NCBI GenBank assembly: GCA_050698355.1
Contig: JBOHBN010000160.1
Coordinates: 1 to 34,568 of the forward strand
Reading direction: 5' to 3'
DNA: 34,568 bases
Source: JBOHBN01 sp050698355
GTDB lineage: Bacteria; Actinomycetota; Actinomycetes; Streptosporangiales; WHST01
Part shown: piece after piece, positions 21,545 to 29,235 of the stretch
Layout of the letters: each line of letters opens with the position of its first letter
How positions within the stretch are numbered: the first letter of the stretch is position 1
Notes under the pieces: model-generated
Told to the model about the DNA's origin: nothing
Databases searched by the model: none
The model's input: the letters and a program-made list of their open reading frames with translations, nothing else
Made by a program: the position numbers and the translations under genes

Positions 21545-22473
21545 GTGAGCGCAGGGCACTGGGTCGCGGCCTCGCCTCGCTGATCCCGACATCGGCGGAA
21601 CCGGCTACCGAGGGCGCTTCCGGCGCCCGAGGCGCCGAGGCACAGGCGGTGCCGGGGGCGCGCCTGGCCGAGGTCGCGGTGCGCGCAATCGAGCCGAACC
21701 CGCGGCAGCCCCGGCAGGTGATGGACGAGGATGCGCTCGCCGAGCTCGTCGCCTCGATCCGCGAGGTCGGCCTCCTGCAGCCCATCGTCGTCCGCGACCT
21801 GGGCGGTGAGTCGTACCAGCTGGTGATGGGCGAGCGTCGATGGCGCGCGGCACGTGAAGCGGGCCTGGAGAAGGTCCCCGCCATCGTCCGGGAGACTGGC
21901 GACGATGCCATGCTGCGGGACGCGCTGCTGGAGAACCTGCACCGCGCTGAGCTGAACCCGCTGGAGGAGGCGGCGGCGTACCAGCAGCTGCTCGACGACT
22001 TCTCCAGCACCCACGACGAGCTGGCCCAGCGCATCGGGCGTTCGCGCTCGCAGATCACCAATACGCTCCGCTTGCTCCGTCTCTCCGCACCGGTGCAGCG
22101 GCGGGTCGCCGCCGGCGTCCTGTCCGCCGGACACGCCCGCGCGCTGCTCGGCGTGGACGACCCGGCCGTCCAGGACCGGCTCGCCGGCCGCATCGTCGCG
22201 GAGGGCCTGTCCGTGCGTTCGGTCGAGGAGCTGGTCGCCGTCGGTGACGTCGAGGAGCCGCAGCCGCAGCGAAAGCCGCGTAAGCGGCCGGTGGCGCCCG
22301 GCGTGGACGATCTCGCGGCGCGGCTCTCCGATCACTTCGACACCCGCGTCCGCGTCGACCTCGGCACCCGCAAGGGCAAGATCGTCATGGAGTTCGCGTC
22401 AGTCGAGGACCTCGAACGCATCGTCGGGTTGATGGCGCCCGAGCTAGGGGGCCGTGGGCCGGCCGAGAGCTAG
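21541..22473 (+). CDS. parB: Chromosome partitioning protein ParB
   Basis: CTPase-type DNA-binding protein that loads at parS and spreads, recruiting ParA and SMC. The 310-residue protein starts at ATG 21541 over the parA stop. The N-terminal RALGRGLASLIP is the conserved ParA-contact segment. The CTP-binding domain includes NPRQPRQVM, ELVASIREVGLLQPIVVR and GERRWRAAREAG, then ENLHRAELNPLEEA. The helix-turn-helix is at LAQRIGRSRSQITNTLRLLR. The C-terminal dimer domain ends DLGTRKGKIVMEF, then LERIVGLM. Its stop overlaps the convergent ddl-like gene by 4 bases. Confidence 0.97.
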   Translation: MSERRALGRGLASLIPTSAEPATEGASGARGAEAQAVPGARLAEVAVRAIEPNPRQPRQVMDEDALAELVASIREVGLLQPIVVRDLGGESYQLVMGERRWRAAREAGLEKVPAIVRETGDDAMLRDALLENLHRAELNPLEEAAAYQQLLDDFSSTHDELAQRIGRSRSQITNTLRLLRLSAPVQRRVAAGVLSAGHARALLGVDDPAVQDRLAGRIVAEGLSVRSVEELVAVGDVEEPQPQRKPRKRPVAPGVDDLAARLSDHFDTRVRVDLGTRKGKIVMEFASVEDLERIVGLMAPELGGRGPAES

Positions 22474-23435
22474 CTCCCCGCCCCGCGCTCGGCGGCGGCC
22501 CGGGCGAGGTCCCGGCAGAGCACGCCGAGGTTCCGGTCGCCGGCCGTGGCCGCCATCGGCAGGGTGCTCGTCTCGGTCATGCCCGGGGCGACGTTGACCT
22601 CCAGCAGGTGCGCCTGCCCGGACCCGTCCACGATGAGGTCGCTGCGCGAGATGTCGCGCAGGCCAAGGGCGGCGTGAGCGGTCTCGGCGATGCTGCGCAC
22701 CTGCTGCGCCGCCTCGTCGGACAGCCGCGCCGGGCAGAAGAACTCCGTCTGCCCTGGCGTGTAGCGCGCCGCGTAGTCGTAGACGTCGTCGTCGGGAACG
22801 ATCTCGACCGGTGGCAGCGCCTCCGGCCCGTTCCCGGTATCCACCACACCGACCGCGACCTCGGTGCCGTCGATGAACGGTTCGGCGAGCGCGATGTGAC
22901 CGTAGGAGAAGCACCCGGCCATCGCGGCCGGCAGTGCCGCCTCGGTCTCGACCACGCTCATGCCGAGCGCGCTTCCGCCGCGTACGGGCTTGACGACCAG
23001 GGGAAGCCCGTACCGCATGACGATGCGGCCGAGCACCGCGGCCGCGCCGAGATCACGGAAGGTGGCATGCGGCAAGGCCACCGCGGGCGGCGTGTGCAGG
23101 CCCGCGTCGCGGAATACCGCCTTCGCAGCCGCCTTGTCGAAGGCCTGCCAACACGCGCTCGGGCGGGCGCCGACGTACGGCTGGTCGAGCAACTCCAACA
23201 CCTCGCGAAGCGCGCCGTCCTCCCCTGTGACGCCGTGTACCACGGGAAACACCGCGGCGGGCTTCTCGTCGGTGAGGGCAGGCACCAGCGAGGAGTCGAT
23301 GTCGCGCACGTGCACCTCGACGCCGACCTCGCGCAGCGCGTCCGCGACCCGCCGGCCCGAACGCAGCGACACCTCGCGTTCGGGCGACAACCCACCCGAC
23401 AGGACGAGCACCGGACCCCGCCAGCGATCACTCAT
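22470..23435 (-). CDS. D-alanine-D-alanine ligase family ATP-grasp enzyme
   Basis: Probably joins two D-alanines for peptidoglycan. The 321-residue product starts at ATG 23435, after GGAGG. The family motifs are present: LSGGLSPEREVSLRSG near the N-terminus, HGVTGEDG (67-74), VKPVRGGSALGMSVVE (148-163), AEPFIDGTEVAVGVV, then VYDYAARYTPG and the metal/product site LLEVNVAPGMTETSTLP. The canonical Ddl usually lies elsewhere in actinobacterial genomes, so this may be a second paralogue. D-Ala-D-Lac or another acceptor cannot be excluded from sequence. It ends tail-to-tail with parB. Confidence 0.85.
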   Translation of the reverse strand: MSDRWRGPVLVLSGGLSPEREVSLRSGRRVADALREVGVEVHVRDIDSSLVPALTDEKPAAVFPVVHGVTGEDGALREVLELLDQPYVGARPSACWQAFDKAAAKAVFRDAGLHTPPAVALPHATFRDLGAAAVLGRIVMRYGLPLVVKPVRGGSALGMSVVETEAALPAAMAGCFSYGHIALAEPFIDGTEVAVGVVDTGNGPEALPPVEIVPDDDVYDYAARYTPGQTEFFCPARLSDEAAQQVRSIAETAHAALGLRDISRSDLIVDGSGQAHLLEVNVAPGMTETSTLPMAATAGDRNLGVLCRDLARAAAERGAGS

Positions 23436-23455
23436 GAGGCGCCTCCGAAGTGAGC

Positions 23456-23461
23456 ATCGTA
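23456..23461 (-). promoter_or_regulatory. Possible -10 of the Ddl-like gene
   Basis: TACGAT on the minus strand lies 20 bases before the ATG, giving a short leader containing GGAGG. No clear -35 is seen. Confidence 0.3.
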
Positions 23462-23549
23462 GCGGTTGAGGGGTCGGGGAGCGCGGAGGTCACGACGGAG
23501 CGAGGAGCGGAACGGAGGAGGCGCCGGGGTACACAGCCACTGTTCTCCC

Positions 23550-24854
23550 CTACGCCAGGTCCGGTGGCGGCCGGTCGATGCCTCGTGCCGGGGTGCCGCC
23601 GACGCCGAAGGTCGCCTGGATTTCCAGCTCCTCCTCCAGCACGCCGCCGAGCCGGCGAATGCCTTCCCGGATCCGGTCCGGCTCGGGGTAGCAGTACGAC
23701 AGCCGCATGTGGCGCGTACCGTCCGCGCCGCGCGCGAAGAACGCGCTACCCGGCACGTAGGCGACGCGCGCGCCGACCGCGCGGGGCAGCATCGCCTTGG
23801 TATCGATGCCGTCCGGCACGGTGAGCCAGACATAGAACCCGCCGGTCGGCCACGTCCATGTGCAACCGGGAGGCATCACCGCCTCCAGCGCGCCGAGCAT
23901 CGCGTCGCGCCGCTCCCGGTACAGCTCCCGGAACTCCTTGATCTGGTCCTGCCACGGGTAGGTGGCGAGGTACTGGCGGACTGCGAGCTGGCAGAGCATC
24001 GAGTGGCTGAGGATGCCCGCCTCCGCGGCGAGGACGAGCTTGTCTCGCACTCCCGGTGGCGCGAGCGCCCATCCCACGCGCAACCCGGGGGCGAACGTCT
24101 TGGAGAAGGTGCCGAGGTAGACCACGCCGTCGGGATCGTCGGCGCGCAACGCCCGCATCGGGCTGTCGTCGAACCCGAGCAGCCCGTACGGGTCGTCCTC
24201 GAGGACGAGCACGCCTGCGGCCCGGGCGAGCTCGAGCACGTCCGCCCGCCGCTCGCCGGCGAGCGTGACGCCGGCCGGGTTGTGGAAGTTGGGCACTGTG
24301 TACAGCAGTTTCGGCCGCCGCCCCTGGTCCGCGAGCCGGGTCAGCGTGTCGCGCAACGCGTCCGGCTGGAGGCCCTGGTCGTCCATCGGCACGTGCACGA
24401 CCTCGGCCTGGTACGAGGCGAACACCCCGAGCGCGCCGACGTACGACGGTGCTTCGGCGAGCACCACGTCGCCGGGGTCGAGGAAGATCCGGCCGATCAG
24501 GTCGAGCGCCTGCTGTGAGCCGACCGTGACCACCACGTCGTCGGCGTGCGCGCCGATGCCGTGCAGCGCCATGACCTCGCAGATCTGCTCGCGTAGCCCC
24601 GGATCGCCCTGCGCGCTGCCGTACTGGAGTGCCTTGGCGCCGCTCGAGGCCACGATCTGCTCGAACAGGCCGCCGACCACGTCGAGGGGAAGCGCGGAGA
24701 CGTACGGCATGCCACCCGCGAGGCCGACCACCTCCGGACGGGAGGCGACCGCGAATAGGGCGCGGATCTCCGAGGCAACCATGTCGCGGGACCGCTCGGC
24801 GTACCGGTCGACGTGGGGGTCGATGCGAGAACTCGGGGCGGTGCCATTGGACAC
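23550..24854 (-). CDS. PLP-dependent aminotransferase, class I/II fold
   Basis: Fold-type I aminotransferase of 434 residues, resembling the LysN/2-aminoadipate and MocR-domain group. I chose GTG 24854, with GAGGAGG 8 bases upstream; the frame continues 120 codons further without family character. Visible are GLAGGMPYVSALP, the pocket QYGSAQGDPGLREQI, PNFHNPAG (188-195) with the PLP-contacting Asn, LEDDPYG (218-224) with the Asp, and the Schiff-base Lys252 in GTFSKTFAPGLRVGW. The C-terminal arginine is in RHMRLSYCYP. No DNA-binding domain is attached. The substrate cannot be predicted. Confidence 0.9.
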   Translation of the reverse strand: MSNGTAPSSRIDPHVDRYAERSRDMVASEIRALFAVASRPEVVGLAGGMPYVSALPLDVVGGLFEQIVASSGAKALQYGSAQGDPGLREQICEVMALHGIGAHADDVVVTVGSQQALDLIGRIFLDPGDVVLAEAPSYVGALGVFASYQAEVVHVPMDDQGLQPDALRDTLTRLADQGRRPKLLYTVPNFHNPAGVTLAGERRADVLELARAAGVLVLEDDPYGLLGFDDSPMRALRADDPDGVVYLGTFSKTFAPGLRVGWALAPPGVRDKLVLAAEAGILSHSMLCQLAVRQYLATYPWQDQIKEFRELYRERRDAMLGALEAVMPPGCTWTWPTGGFYVWLTVPDGIDTKAMLPRAVGARVAYVPGSAFFARGADGTRHMRLSYCYPEPDRIREGIRRLGGVLEEELEIQATFGVGGTPARGIDRPPPDLA

Positions 24855-24915
24855 GGCCGGCACCTCCTCGCCGTTGCTTGCCGCGGGTCGCGGTACGAGC
24901 GTACCCGCCGGATCG

Positions 24916-24938
24916 TGCGCGCGCCCGTGTGGCGCGCA
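24916..24938 (-). terminator. Hairpin between the GNAT and aminotransferase genes
   Basis: TGCGCGC (24916-24922) and GCGCGCA (24932-24938) are perfect 7-base arms around a 9-base loop, 78 bases beyond the GNAT stop. There is no T-run. It may end the cwlM-GNAT transcript. A nearby palindrome, CGACATGTCG (24952-24961), has no assigned role. Confidence 0.4.
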
Positions 24939-25015
24939 TACGTGGCTTTGTCGACATGTCGCCGAAGCGGCAAAGCTCTCTGACCCCATATCGCTACATG
25001 GATCTAGCTCCTTGG

Positions 25016-25636
25016 TCAGATGGGTCGCAGCGCGCCCTCGCGGGAAGGGATCGACCCGAGCAGGCGCTCGAGCGCGACCTCGACGTCCTCGCGCCAGCTC
25101 AGCGCGGTCTTCAGCTCCAGCCGCAGCCGCGGGAAGCGGGCGTGCGGACGTACCGTCTTGAAACCAACGGAGAGCAGGAAGTCGGCAGGAAGCAGACACG
25201 CCGGCGCCGCCCACTCCGCGTCACCGAAGGCCTCGATCGCCCGGATGCCGCGCCCGAGCAGGTCCTTCGCCGCGCTCTGGATCAGCACCCGACCGAGCCC
25301 GGCACCGGCGAACTCCGGGATGACGTGCGCCGTCACGAGCAGCACCGCGTCGGGGCTCGGCGGGCTCGTCGGGAACGCCGACGCGCGGGGTACGAAGGCC
25401 GGTGCGGCGTAGATGACGTAGCCGGCCGGCACCTCGTTCACGTAGAGCACCGAGCCGCAGCTGCCCCAGTCGAGCAGCACGCTGGAGACCCACGCCTCCT
25501 TCTCCAGCTCGCTGGTGCCGGCGGTGGACACCTGGCCGGCGGTGACCGGATCGAGCTCCCAGAACACGCAGCCGCGGCAACGGCGCGGCAGAGCATCGAG
25601 GTTGTCCAGCGTGATGTGCCCGATCCGTCGTGCCAT
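25016..25636 (-). CDS. GNAT family N-acetyltransferase
   Basis: Predicted acetyl-CoA-dependent acyltransferase, 206 residues, starting at ATG 25636. The N-terminus RRIGHITLDNLDALPRRC then CRGCVFWEL contains a small cysteine cluster (C20, C23). The acetyl-CoA loop is recognisable as VIPEFAGAGLGRVLIQSA. The C-terminus is basic and carries repeated Leu/Arg. It starts six bases after the amidase-like gene, so the two are probably co-transcribed, and the pairing with cell-wall genes is conserved in actinobacteria as far as I recall. Substrate unknown. Confidence 0.85.
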   Translation of the reverse strand: MARRIGHITLDNLDALPRRCRGCVFWELDPVTAGQVSTAGTSELEKEAWVSSVLLDWGSCGSVLYVNEVPAGYVIYAAPAFVPRASAFPTSPPSPDAVLLVTAHVIPEFAGAGLGRVLIQSAAKDLLGRGIRAIEAFGDAEWAAPACLLPADFLLSVGFKTVRPHARFPRLRLELKTALSWREDVEVALERLLGSIPSREGALRPI

Positions 25637-25642
25637 CGACCC

Positions 25643-26824
25643 TCAACCCCCTGCAATGATCGCGGGGATGTCCAGGGTGCCGGTGGGCGCGTCGTCGTCG
25701 GGCGGCAGGAACAGCCGCTGTACGGCGGCACACACCGCCTCGGCCACCGTGTCGCGGAACTGGAACCGGCGCAGACGCTCGCGGTCACCGGGATTGGTGA
25801 GGTACCCGACCTCGGCTCGTACGGCGGGCATCCTGGTCATCCGCAGCAGGTCCCACGTCTTCGCGTGCACGCCGCAGTCGCGCAGGTCGGTGCGGGCCAC
25901 GAGCTCCTTCTGCACGAGGCCGGCGAACTGCTCCCCGTACGCGGAGTGCTGTCCGGTGACGGGGTTGCCGTAGAAGAACGCCGCGGCTCCGGTCGCAGCC
26001 GCGTTGGCGTGCGCGTCGACGTGCAGGGACACCACCAGGTCGGCGTCGGCCTCGTTGGCGAACGCGGCGCGGGCCCGGTCGTCGGCATCCCGATCGTGCC
26101 CGCGGGTGAGGAACGCCTGGACGCCGAGCGCGGTGAGCCGTCCCTCCAGCCGGGTCGCGATGTCGAACACCAGGTCGGCCTCGGTCAGCCCGTCCCACGT
26201 TTTCCCCGGTTCCGTGGGGCCATGACCGGGATCTATCACGATGAGGCGGCCGGTGTGCTGGTGACCGTTGCGGTACAGCCGCGCAGACTCGCGCATGGCG
26301 TGCGCGCGCCCGCCCACGACCGTACGCACGAGCCGGCTCAGCGCCTTGAATGTGCTGGGCCCGCAGGTGCCGTCGGTCGAGAGCCCGGTGTTGCGCTGGA
26401 AGTCCCGCAGCGCCGCCGAGGTCTGCCCTCCGAAGACACCGTCCGGCTTGCCGCAGTCGAAACCGAGCTCCAGCAGGCGGCGTTGCAGGGCGGCGACGTC
26501 GTCGCCGGCCATGGACCGGCCCGGGCTGTAGAACAGGACGCGGTCGCCGAGCCGCCACCGCGCCTCCTCGAGCGCACGGAACGTCTCCGGCCCGATGATC
26601 CCGTCGACGATCAGCCCACGCGCCTGCTGGAACTGCCGGACACCCAGCTCGACGTCCGCGTCGTACGTATCCTCGCCCGCCGTGGCGCCGGGCGCCTGGC
26701 TCTCCGCCAGCAGGCGCAGCCCGATGAGACGGGCGCGGACGACACTGACCTTCTCGCCGCGCGCACCGCGGCCGAACGGACGGAAGGTAGTGCTTGCGGT
26801 ATCGGGCTGATCAAAGCTCGGCAT
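25643..26824 (-). CDS. cwlM: CwlM-like N-acetylmuramoyl-L-alanine amidase with two PG-binding domains
   Basis: Homologue of mycobacterial CwlM, 393 residues from ATG 26824 (a TTG at 26863 gives a longer form). No signal peptide is visible, so it is probably cytoplasmic. Two peptidoglycan-binding repeats come first: DVELGVRQFQQARGLIVDG (57-75) and DDVAALQRRLLELGFDCGKP (108-127), continuing DGVFG. The Amidase_3 domain follows with His201 (VIDPGHG), Glu215 (LTEADL), His268 (SLHVD) and Glu338 (RAEVGYLTNP): all three zinc ligands and the catalytic glutamate. The tail DDDAPTGTLDIP resembles the threonine-rich tail phosphorylated in CwlM. An active enzyme is inference. Confidence 0.88.
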   Translation of the reverse strand: MPSFDQPDTASTTFRPFGRGARGEKVSVVRARLIGLRLLAESQAPGATAGEDTYDADVELGVRQFQQARGLIVDGIIGPETFRALEEARWRLGDRVLFYSPGRSMAGDDVAALQRRLLELGFDCGKPDGVFGGQTSAALRDFQRNTGLSTDGTCGPSTFKALSRLVRTVVGGRAHAMRESARLYRNGHQHTGRLIVIDPGHGPTEPGKTWDGLTEADLVFDIATRLEGRLTALGVQAFLTRGHDRDADDRARAAFANEADADLVVSLHVDAHANAAATGAAAFFYGNPVTGQHSAYGEQFAGLVQKELVARTDLRDCGVHAKTWDLLRMTRMPAVRAEVGYLTNPGDRERLRRFQFRDTVAEAVCAAVQRLFLPPDDDAPTGTLDIPAIIAGG

Positions 26825-26867
26825 TCCCCGAAAACCCTCGAATGGAACAGCGAATGGGACCAACCGA

Positions 26868-26873
26868 ATCCTA
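26868..26873 (-). promoter_or_regulatory. Possible -10 of the cwlM-like gene
   Basis: TAGGAT on the minus strand, 43 bases before the ATG, lies in the 70-base gap after pdxY. A -35 is not convincing (GAATGA at 17 bases). The flank resembles the trxB promoter but lacks its GGGAAT. Confidence 0.3.
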
Positions 26874-26894
26874 GGCCCGCGGCTGCCGGCTCAT

Positions 26895-27752
26895 TCAGCT
26901 GGCGGGTACGCGGACCGGCTTGAACCGCGTGGGCGGCACGGCGATCGCGTCCTGCGCGGCCACCTGCTGGATCTCGCTCGCGCCGCGTCGCCATGTCTCC
27001 TCCAGCACCGCGTACACCGAGTTGGCCGTCCGTGTCACCGCGGTGGACAGGCTGCCCGTACGCAGCCAGTGCGCGAGGAACAGCGCGGCGGCCATGTCGC
27101 CGGAGCCGTCCAGGTCGAGCGGCAGCCGCGGCGTGGAGACGAGGTACGCCTCCTCGCTGCTCGTGGCGAGCAACGCGATCTCGTCGCCCGGTAGGTCCGC
27201 GGTCGCGAGGCTCGTCACCAACATCACCTCGGGACCCCGCGTACGCAGCTCTGCCGCGGCCGCGACAGCCTCCGGCACGGTCGAGACCCTGTGGCCGGTG
27301 AGGTACTCCAGCTCGAACTGGTTCGGTGTGGTCAGGTCAGCCACCGGCACGGCGAGGTCGGCGATCAGCGGTGGTATGCGCTCCTGCACGTACACGCCCG
27401 TACGCGTGTCACCCATCACCGGGTCGAGGCAGTAGACGGCGCGGGGGTTTGCGGCCTTGACCTTCGTGACCGCGTCCAGGATGACCTCGGCGATGCCGGC
27501 GTCGCCCATGTAGCCCGACAGCACGGCGTCGACCGTGCCGAACACGCCGCGCTCGCCGATGCCGGTGAGCACGTCCGCCACGTCCCGCGCGGCCAGCACC
27601 GGTCCTCGCCACGACCCGTAGCCGGTGTGGTTGGAGAAGTGCACGGTGAGGACGGGCGAGACCTCGATCCCGAGCCGCTGCAGCGGGAAGGTGGCCGAGG
27701 AGTTGCCGACGTGCCCGTAGGCGACCGACGACTGGATGGACAGGATGTGCAT
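26895..27752 (-). CDS. pdxY: Pyridoxal kinase PdxY
   Basis: Phosphorylates pyridoxal to pyridoxal 5'-phosphate in the vitamin B6 salvage pathway. The 285-residue protein starts at ATG 27752. Family features are ILSIQSSVAYGHVGNSSATF at the N-terminus, PVLTVHFSNHTGYGSWRG, YCLDPVMGD, then TTPNQFELEYLTG and the catalytic loop DLDGSGDMAAALFLAHWL with the nucleophile-activating aspartate in GSGD. It follows trxA by 22 bases on the same strand. In mycobacteria trxA and cwlM are adjacent as I recall, so pdxY looks like an insertion into that block. Confidence 0.94.
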   Translation of the reverse strand: MHILSIQSSVAYGHVGNSSATFPLQRLGIEVSPVLTVHFSNHTGYGSWRGPVLAARDVADVLTGIGERGVFGTVDAVLSGYMGDAGIAEVILDAVTKVKAANPRAVYCLDPVMGDTRTGVYVQERIPPLIADLAVPVADLTTPNQFELEYLTGHRVSTVPEAVAAAAELRTRGPEVMLVTSLATADLPGDEIALLATSSEEAYLVSTPRLPLDLDGSGDMAAALFLAHWLRTGSLSTAVTRTANSVYAVLEETWRRGASEIQQVAAQDAIAVPPTRFKPVRVPAS

Positions 27753-27774
27753 GCTGCCGTACTGGCGAGCTTTC

Positions 27775-28107
27775 CTAGATGGTCCCCTCGAGGTCGCGCA
27801 GCAGCATCGCCTTGGGCTTGGCGCCCTGGATCTGCTTCACCTGCTCGCCGTTCTTGAACAGGATCATCGTCGGGATGCCCATCACCTGGTACTGGCGGGT
27901 GATCTCCGGGTTCTCGTCGATGTTGAGCTTGGCGACCGTGAGCTTGCCTGGGTTCTCCTCGGCGATCTCCTCAAGGATCGGGCTCACCTGCCGGCACGGA
28001 CCGCACCACTCCGCCCAGAAGTCGACGAGCACGGGAGTCTCGCTGCCGAGCACCTCGCTGGCGAAGGTCGTGTCGGTGACGGTCTTGGTGGCGTTGGCGG
28101 TTGCCAT
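27775..28107 (-). CDS. trxA: Thioredoxin
   Basis: A 110-residue dithiol-disulfide protein reduced by the adjacent TrxB. I chose ATG 28107, with GGAGGAG 7 bases upstream; the longer frame has no thioredoxin character. The active site is FWAEWCGPC (C35, C38), with the cis-proline in MGIPTMILF and a normal C-terminal helix. The 58-base gap to trxB suggests one transcript. Confidence 0.97.
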   Translation of the reverse strand: MATANATKTVTDTTFASEVLGSETPVLVDFWAEWCGPCRQVSPILEEIAEENPGKLTVAKLNIDENPEITRQYQVMGIPTMILFKNGEQVKQIQGAKPKAMLLRDLEGTI

Positions 28108-28165
28108 TACGAGGCTCCTCCGTTGGTCGGTGTGCGGACAGTTGCGTGCGTGGCCCGGTGGCCCT

Positions 28166-29128
28166 TCAGGGCGCGGCGATCGTGGTCTGCGCGGAACGGT
28201 TCTCGGCCGCGGCGAGGTATCGCTCGGCGTCGAGGGCGGCCGAGCAGCCGGTGCCGGCGGCCGTGACGGCCTGCCGGTAGATGTGGTTGACGACGTCGCC
28301 GGCTGCGAAGACCCCGGGAAGGTTCGTGCGCGTGGTCGGCGCGTCGGCCAGCACATAGCCCGCGTCGTCGAGGTCGAGCTGCCCGCGCAGCAGCTCGGTG
28401 CGCGGGTCGTGGCCGATCGCGATGAATACGCCGGTTACCGGGAGCGTGGACAGCTGCCCGGTCTGGGTGTCACGGAGTTCGATGCCCTCGACCTTCTGCT
28501 CGCCGCGGATGGCGGTGATCTCCGCGTTCCAGCGGAACGAGATCTTCTCGTTCGCCAGCGCGCGCTCCTGCATGATCTTGCTGGCGCGCAGCGTCTCGCG
28601 GCGGTGCACGACCGTGACGCTCTTGGCGAAGCGGGTGAGGAAGAGAGCCTCCTCCATCGCGGAGTCGCCGCCGCCCGCCACCGCGATGTCCTGGTCGCGG
28701 AAGAAGAAGCCGTCACAGGTGGCGCACCAGGAGACGCCGTGCCCGGAGAGGCGCTGCTCGTCGGCCAGGCCGAGCTCGCGGTAGCGGGAGCCGGTCGCGA
28801 CGATCACCGTACGGCTCTGGTACTCGGTCTCACCGACCCAGACCCGCTTGAGCTCGCCGGTGAGGTCGACCGCGGTGACGTCGTCGGAGATGAGCTCGGT
28901 GTCGAAGCGCTCCGCCTGCTTGCGCAGCTGGTCCATCAGGTCCGGGCCCATGATCGCGTCCGGGAAGCCGGGGTAGTTCTCGACCTCCGTTGTGTTCATC
29001 AGCGCGCCACCGGCGTCAACGGAGCCCTCGAACTGCAGCGGCTGCAGCTGGGCACGCGCCGCGTACAGCGCGGCGGTGTAGCCGGCCGGGCCGGACCCCA
29101 GGATGATCACATCGCGGATGTCGCTCAC
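28166..29128 (-). CDS. trxB: Thioredoxin reductase
   Basis: FAD enzyme passing electrons from NADPH to thioredoxin. I chose GTG 29128, preceded by GAAAGG; this gives 320 residues and starts directly at the FAD fold. FAD-binding motif GSGPAGYTAALYAARA begins at residue 11, the redox pair is WCATCDG (C135, C138), the NADPH motif is GGGDSAMEEA from 152, and the second FAD motif is GVFAAGDV near the C-terminus. A SigR/SigH-type promoter lies just upstream. Confidence 0.97.
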   Translation of the reverse strand: MSDIRDVIILGSGPAGYTAALYAARAQLQPLQFEGSVDAGGALMNTTEVENYPGFPDAIMGPDLMDQLRKQAERFDTELISDDVTAVDLTGELKRVWVGETEYQSRTVIVATGSRYRELGLADEQRLSGHGVSWCATCDGFFFRDQDIAVAGGGDSAMEEALFLTRFAKSVTVVHRRETLRASKIMQERALANEKISFRWNAEITAIRGEQKVEGIELRDTQTGQLSTLPVTGVFIAIGHDPRTELLRGQLDLDDAGYVLADAPTTRTNLPGVFAAGDVVNHIYRQAVTAAGTGCSAALDAERYLAAAENRSAQTTIAAP

Positions 29129-29158
29129 TTCGAACCTTTCATCGGGCGCTACCGGGCC

Positions 29159-29185
29159 AACCGATCCTATGGGCGCGACATTCCC
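29159..29185 (-). promoter_or_regulatory. SigR/SigH-type promoter of trxBA
   Basis: On the minus strand GGGAAT (29185-29180) and GTT (29161-29159) are separated by exactly 18 bases, matching the thiol-stress sigma consensus GGAAT-N18/19-GTT known for Streptomyces SigR and mycobacterial SigH. The trxB start follows 30 bases later. TAGGAT within the spacer could act as a housekeeping -10. Confidence 0.7.
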
Positions 29186-29235
29186 GCCCGCGACCGGCCG
29201 AAAGGCGCCGGACACGGTGTGCGACGGTCACCCGC

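Noticed and set aside
24855..25214. N-terminal extension of the aminotransferase by 120 codons
   Set aside because: It overlaps the GNAT gene and has no aminotransferase or DNA-binding character; GAGGAGG supports GTG 24854.
26868..26896. SigR-type promoter before the cwlM-like gene
   Set aside because: The TAGGATTCGGTTGG flank resembles the trxB promoter, but no GGAAT lies 16-20 bases before GTT; the nearest GAAT is 28 bases away.
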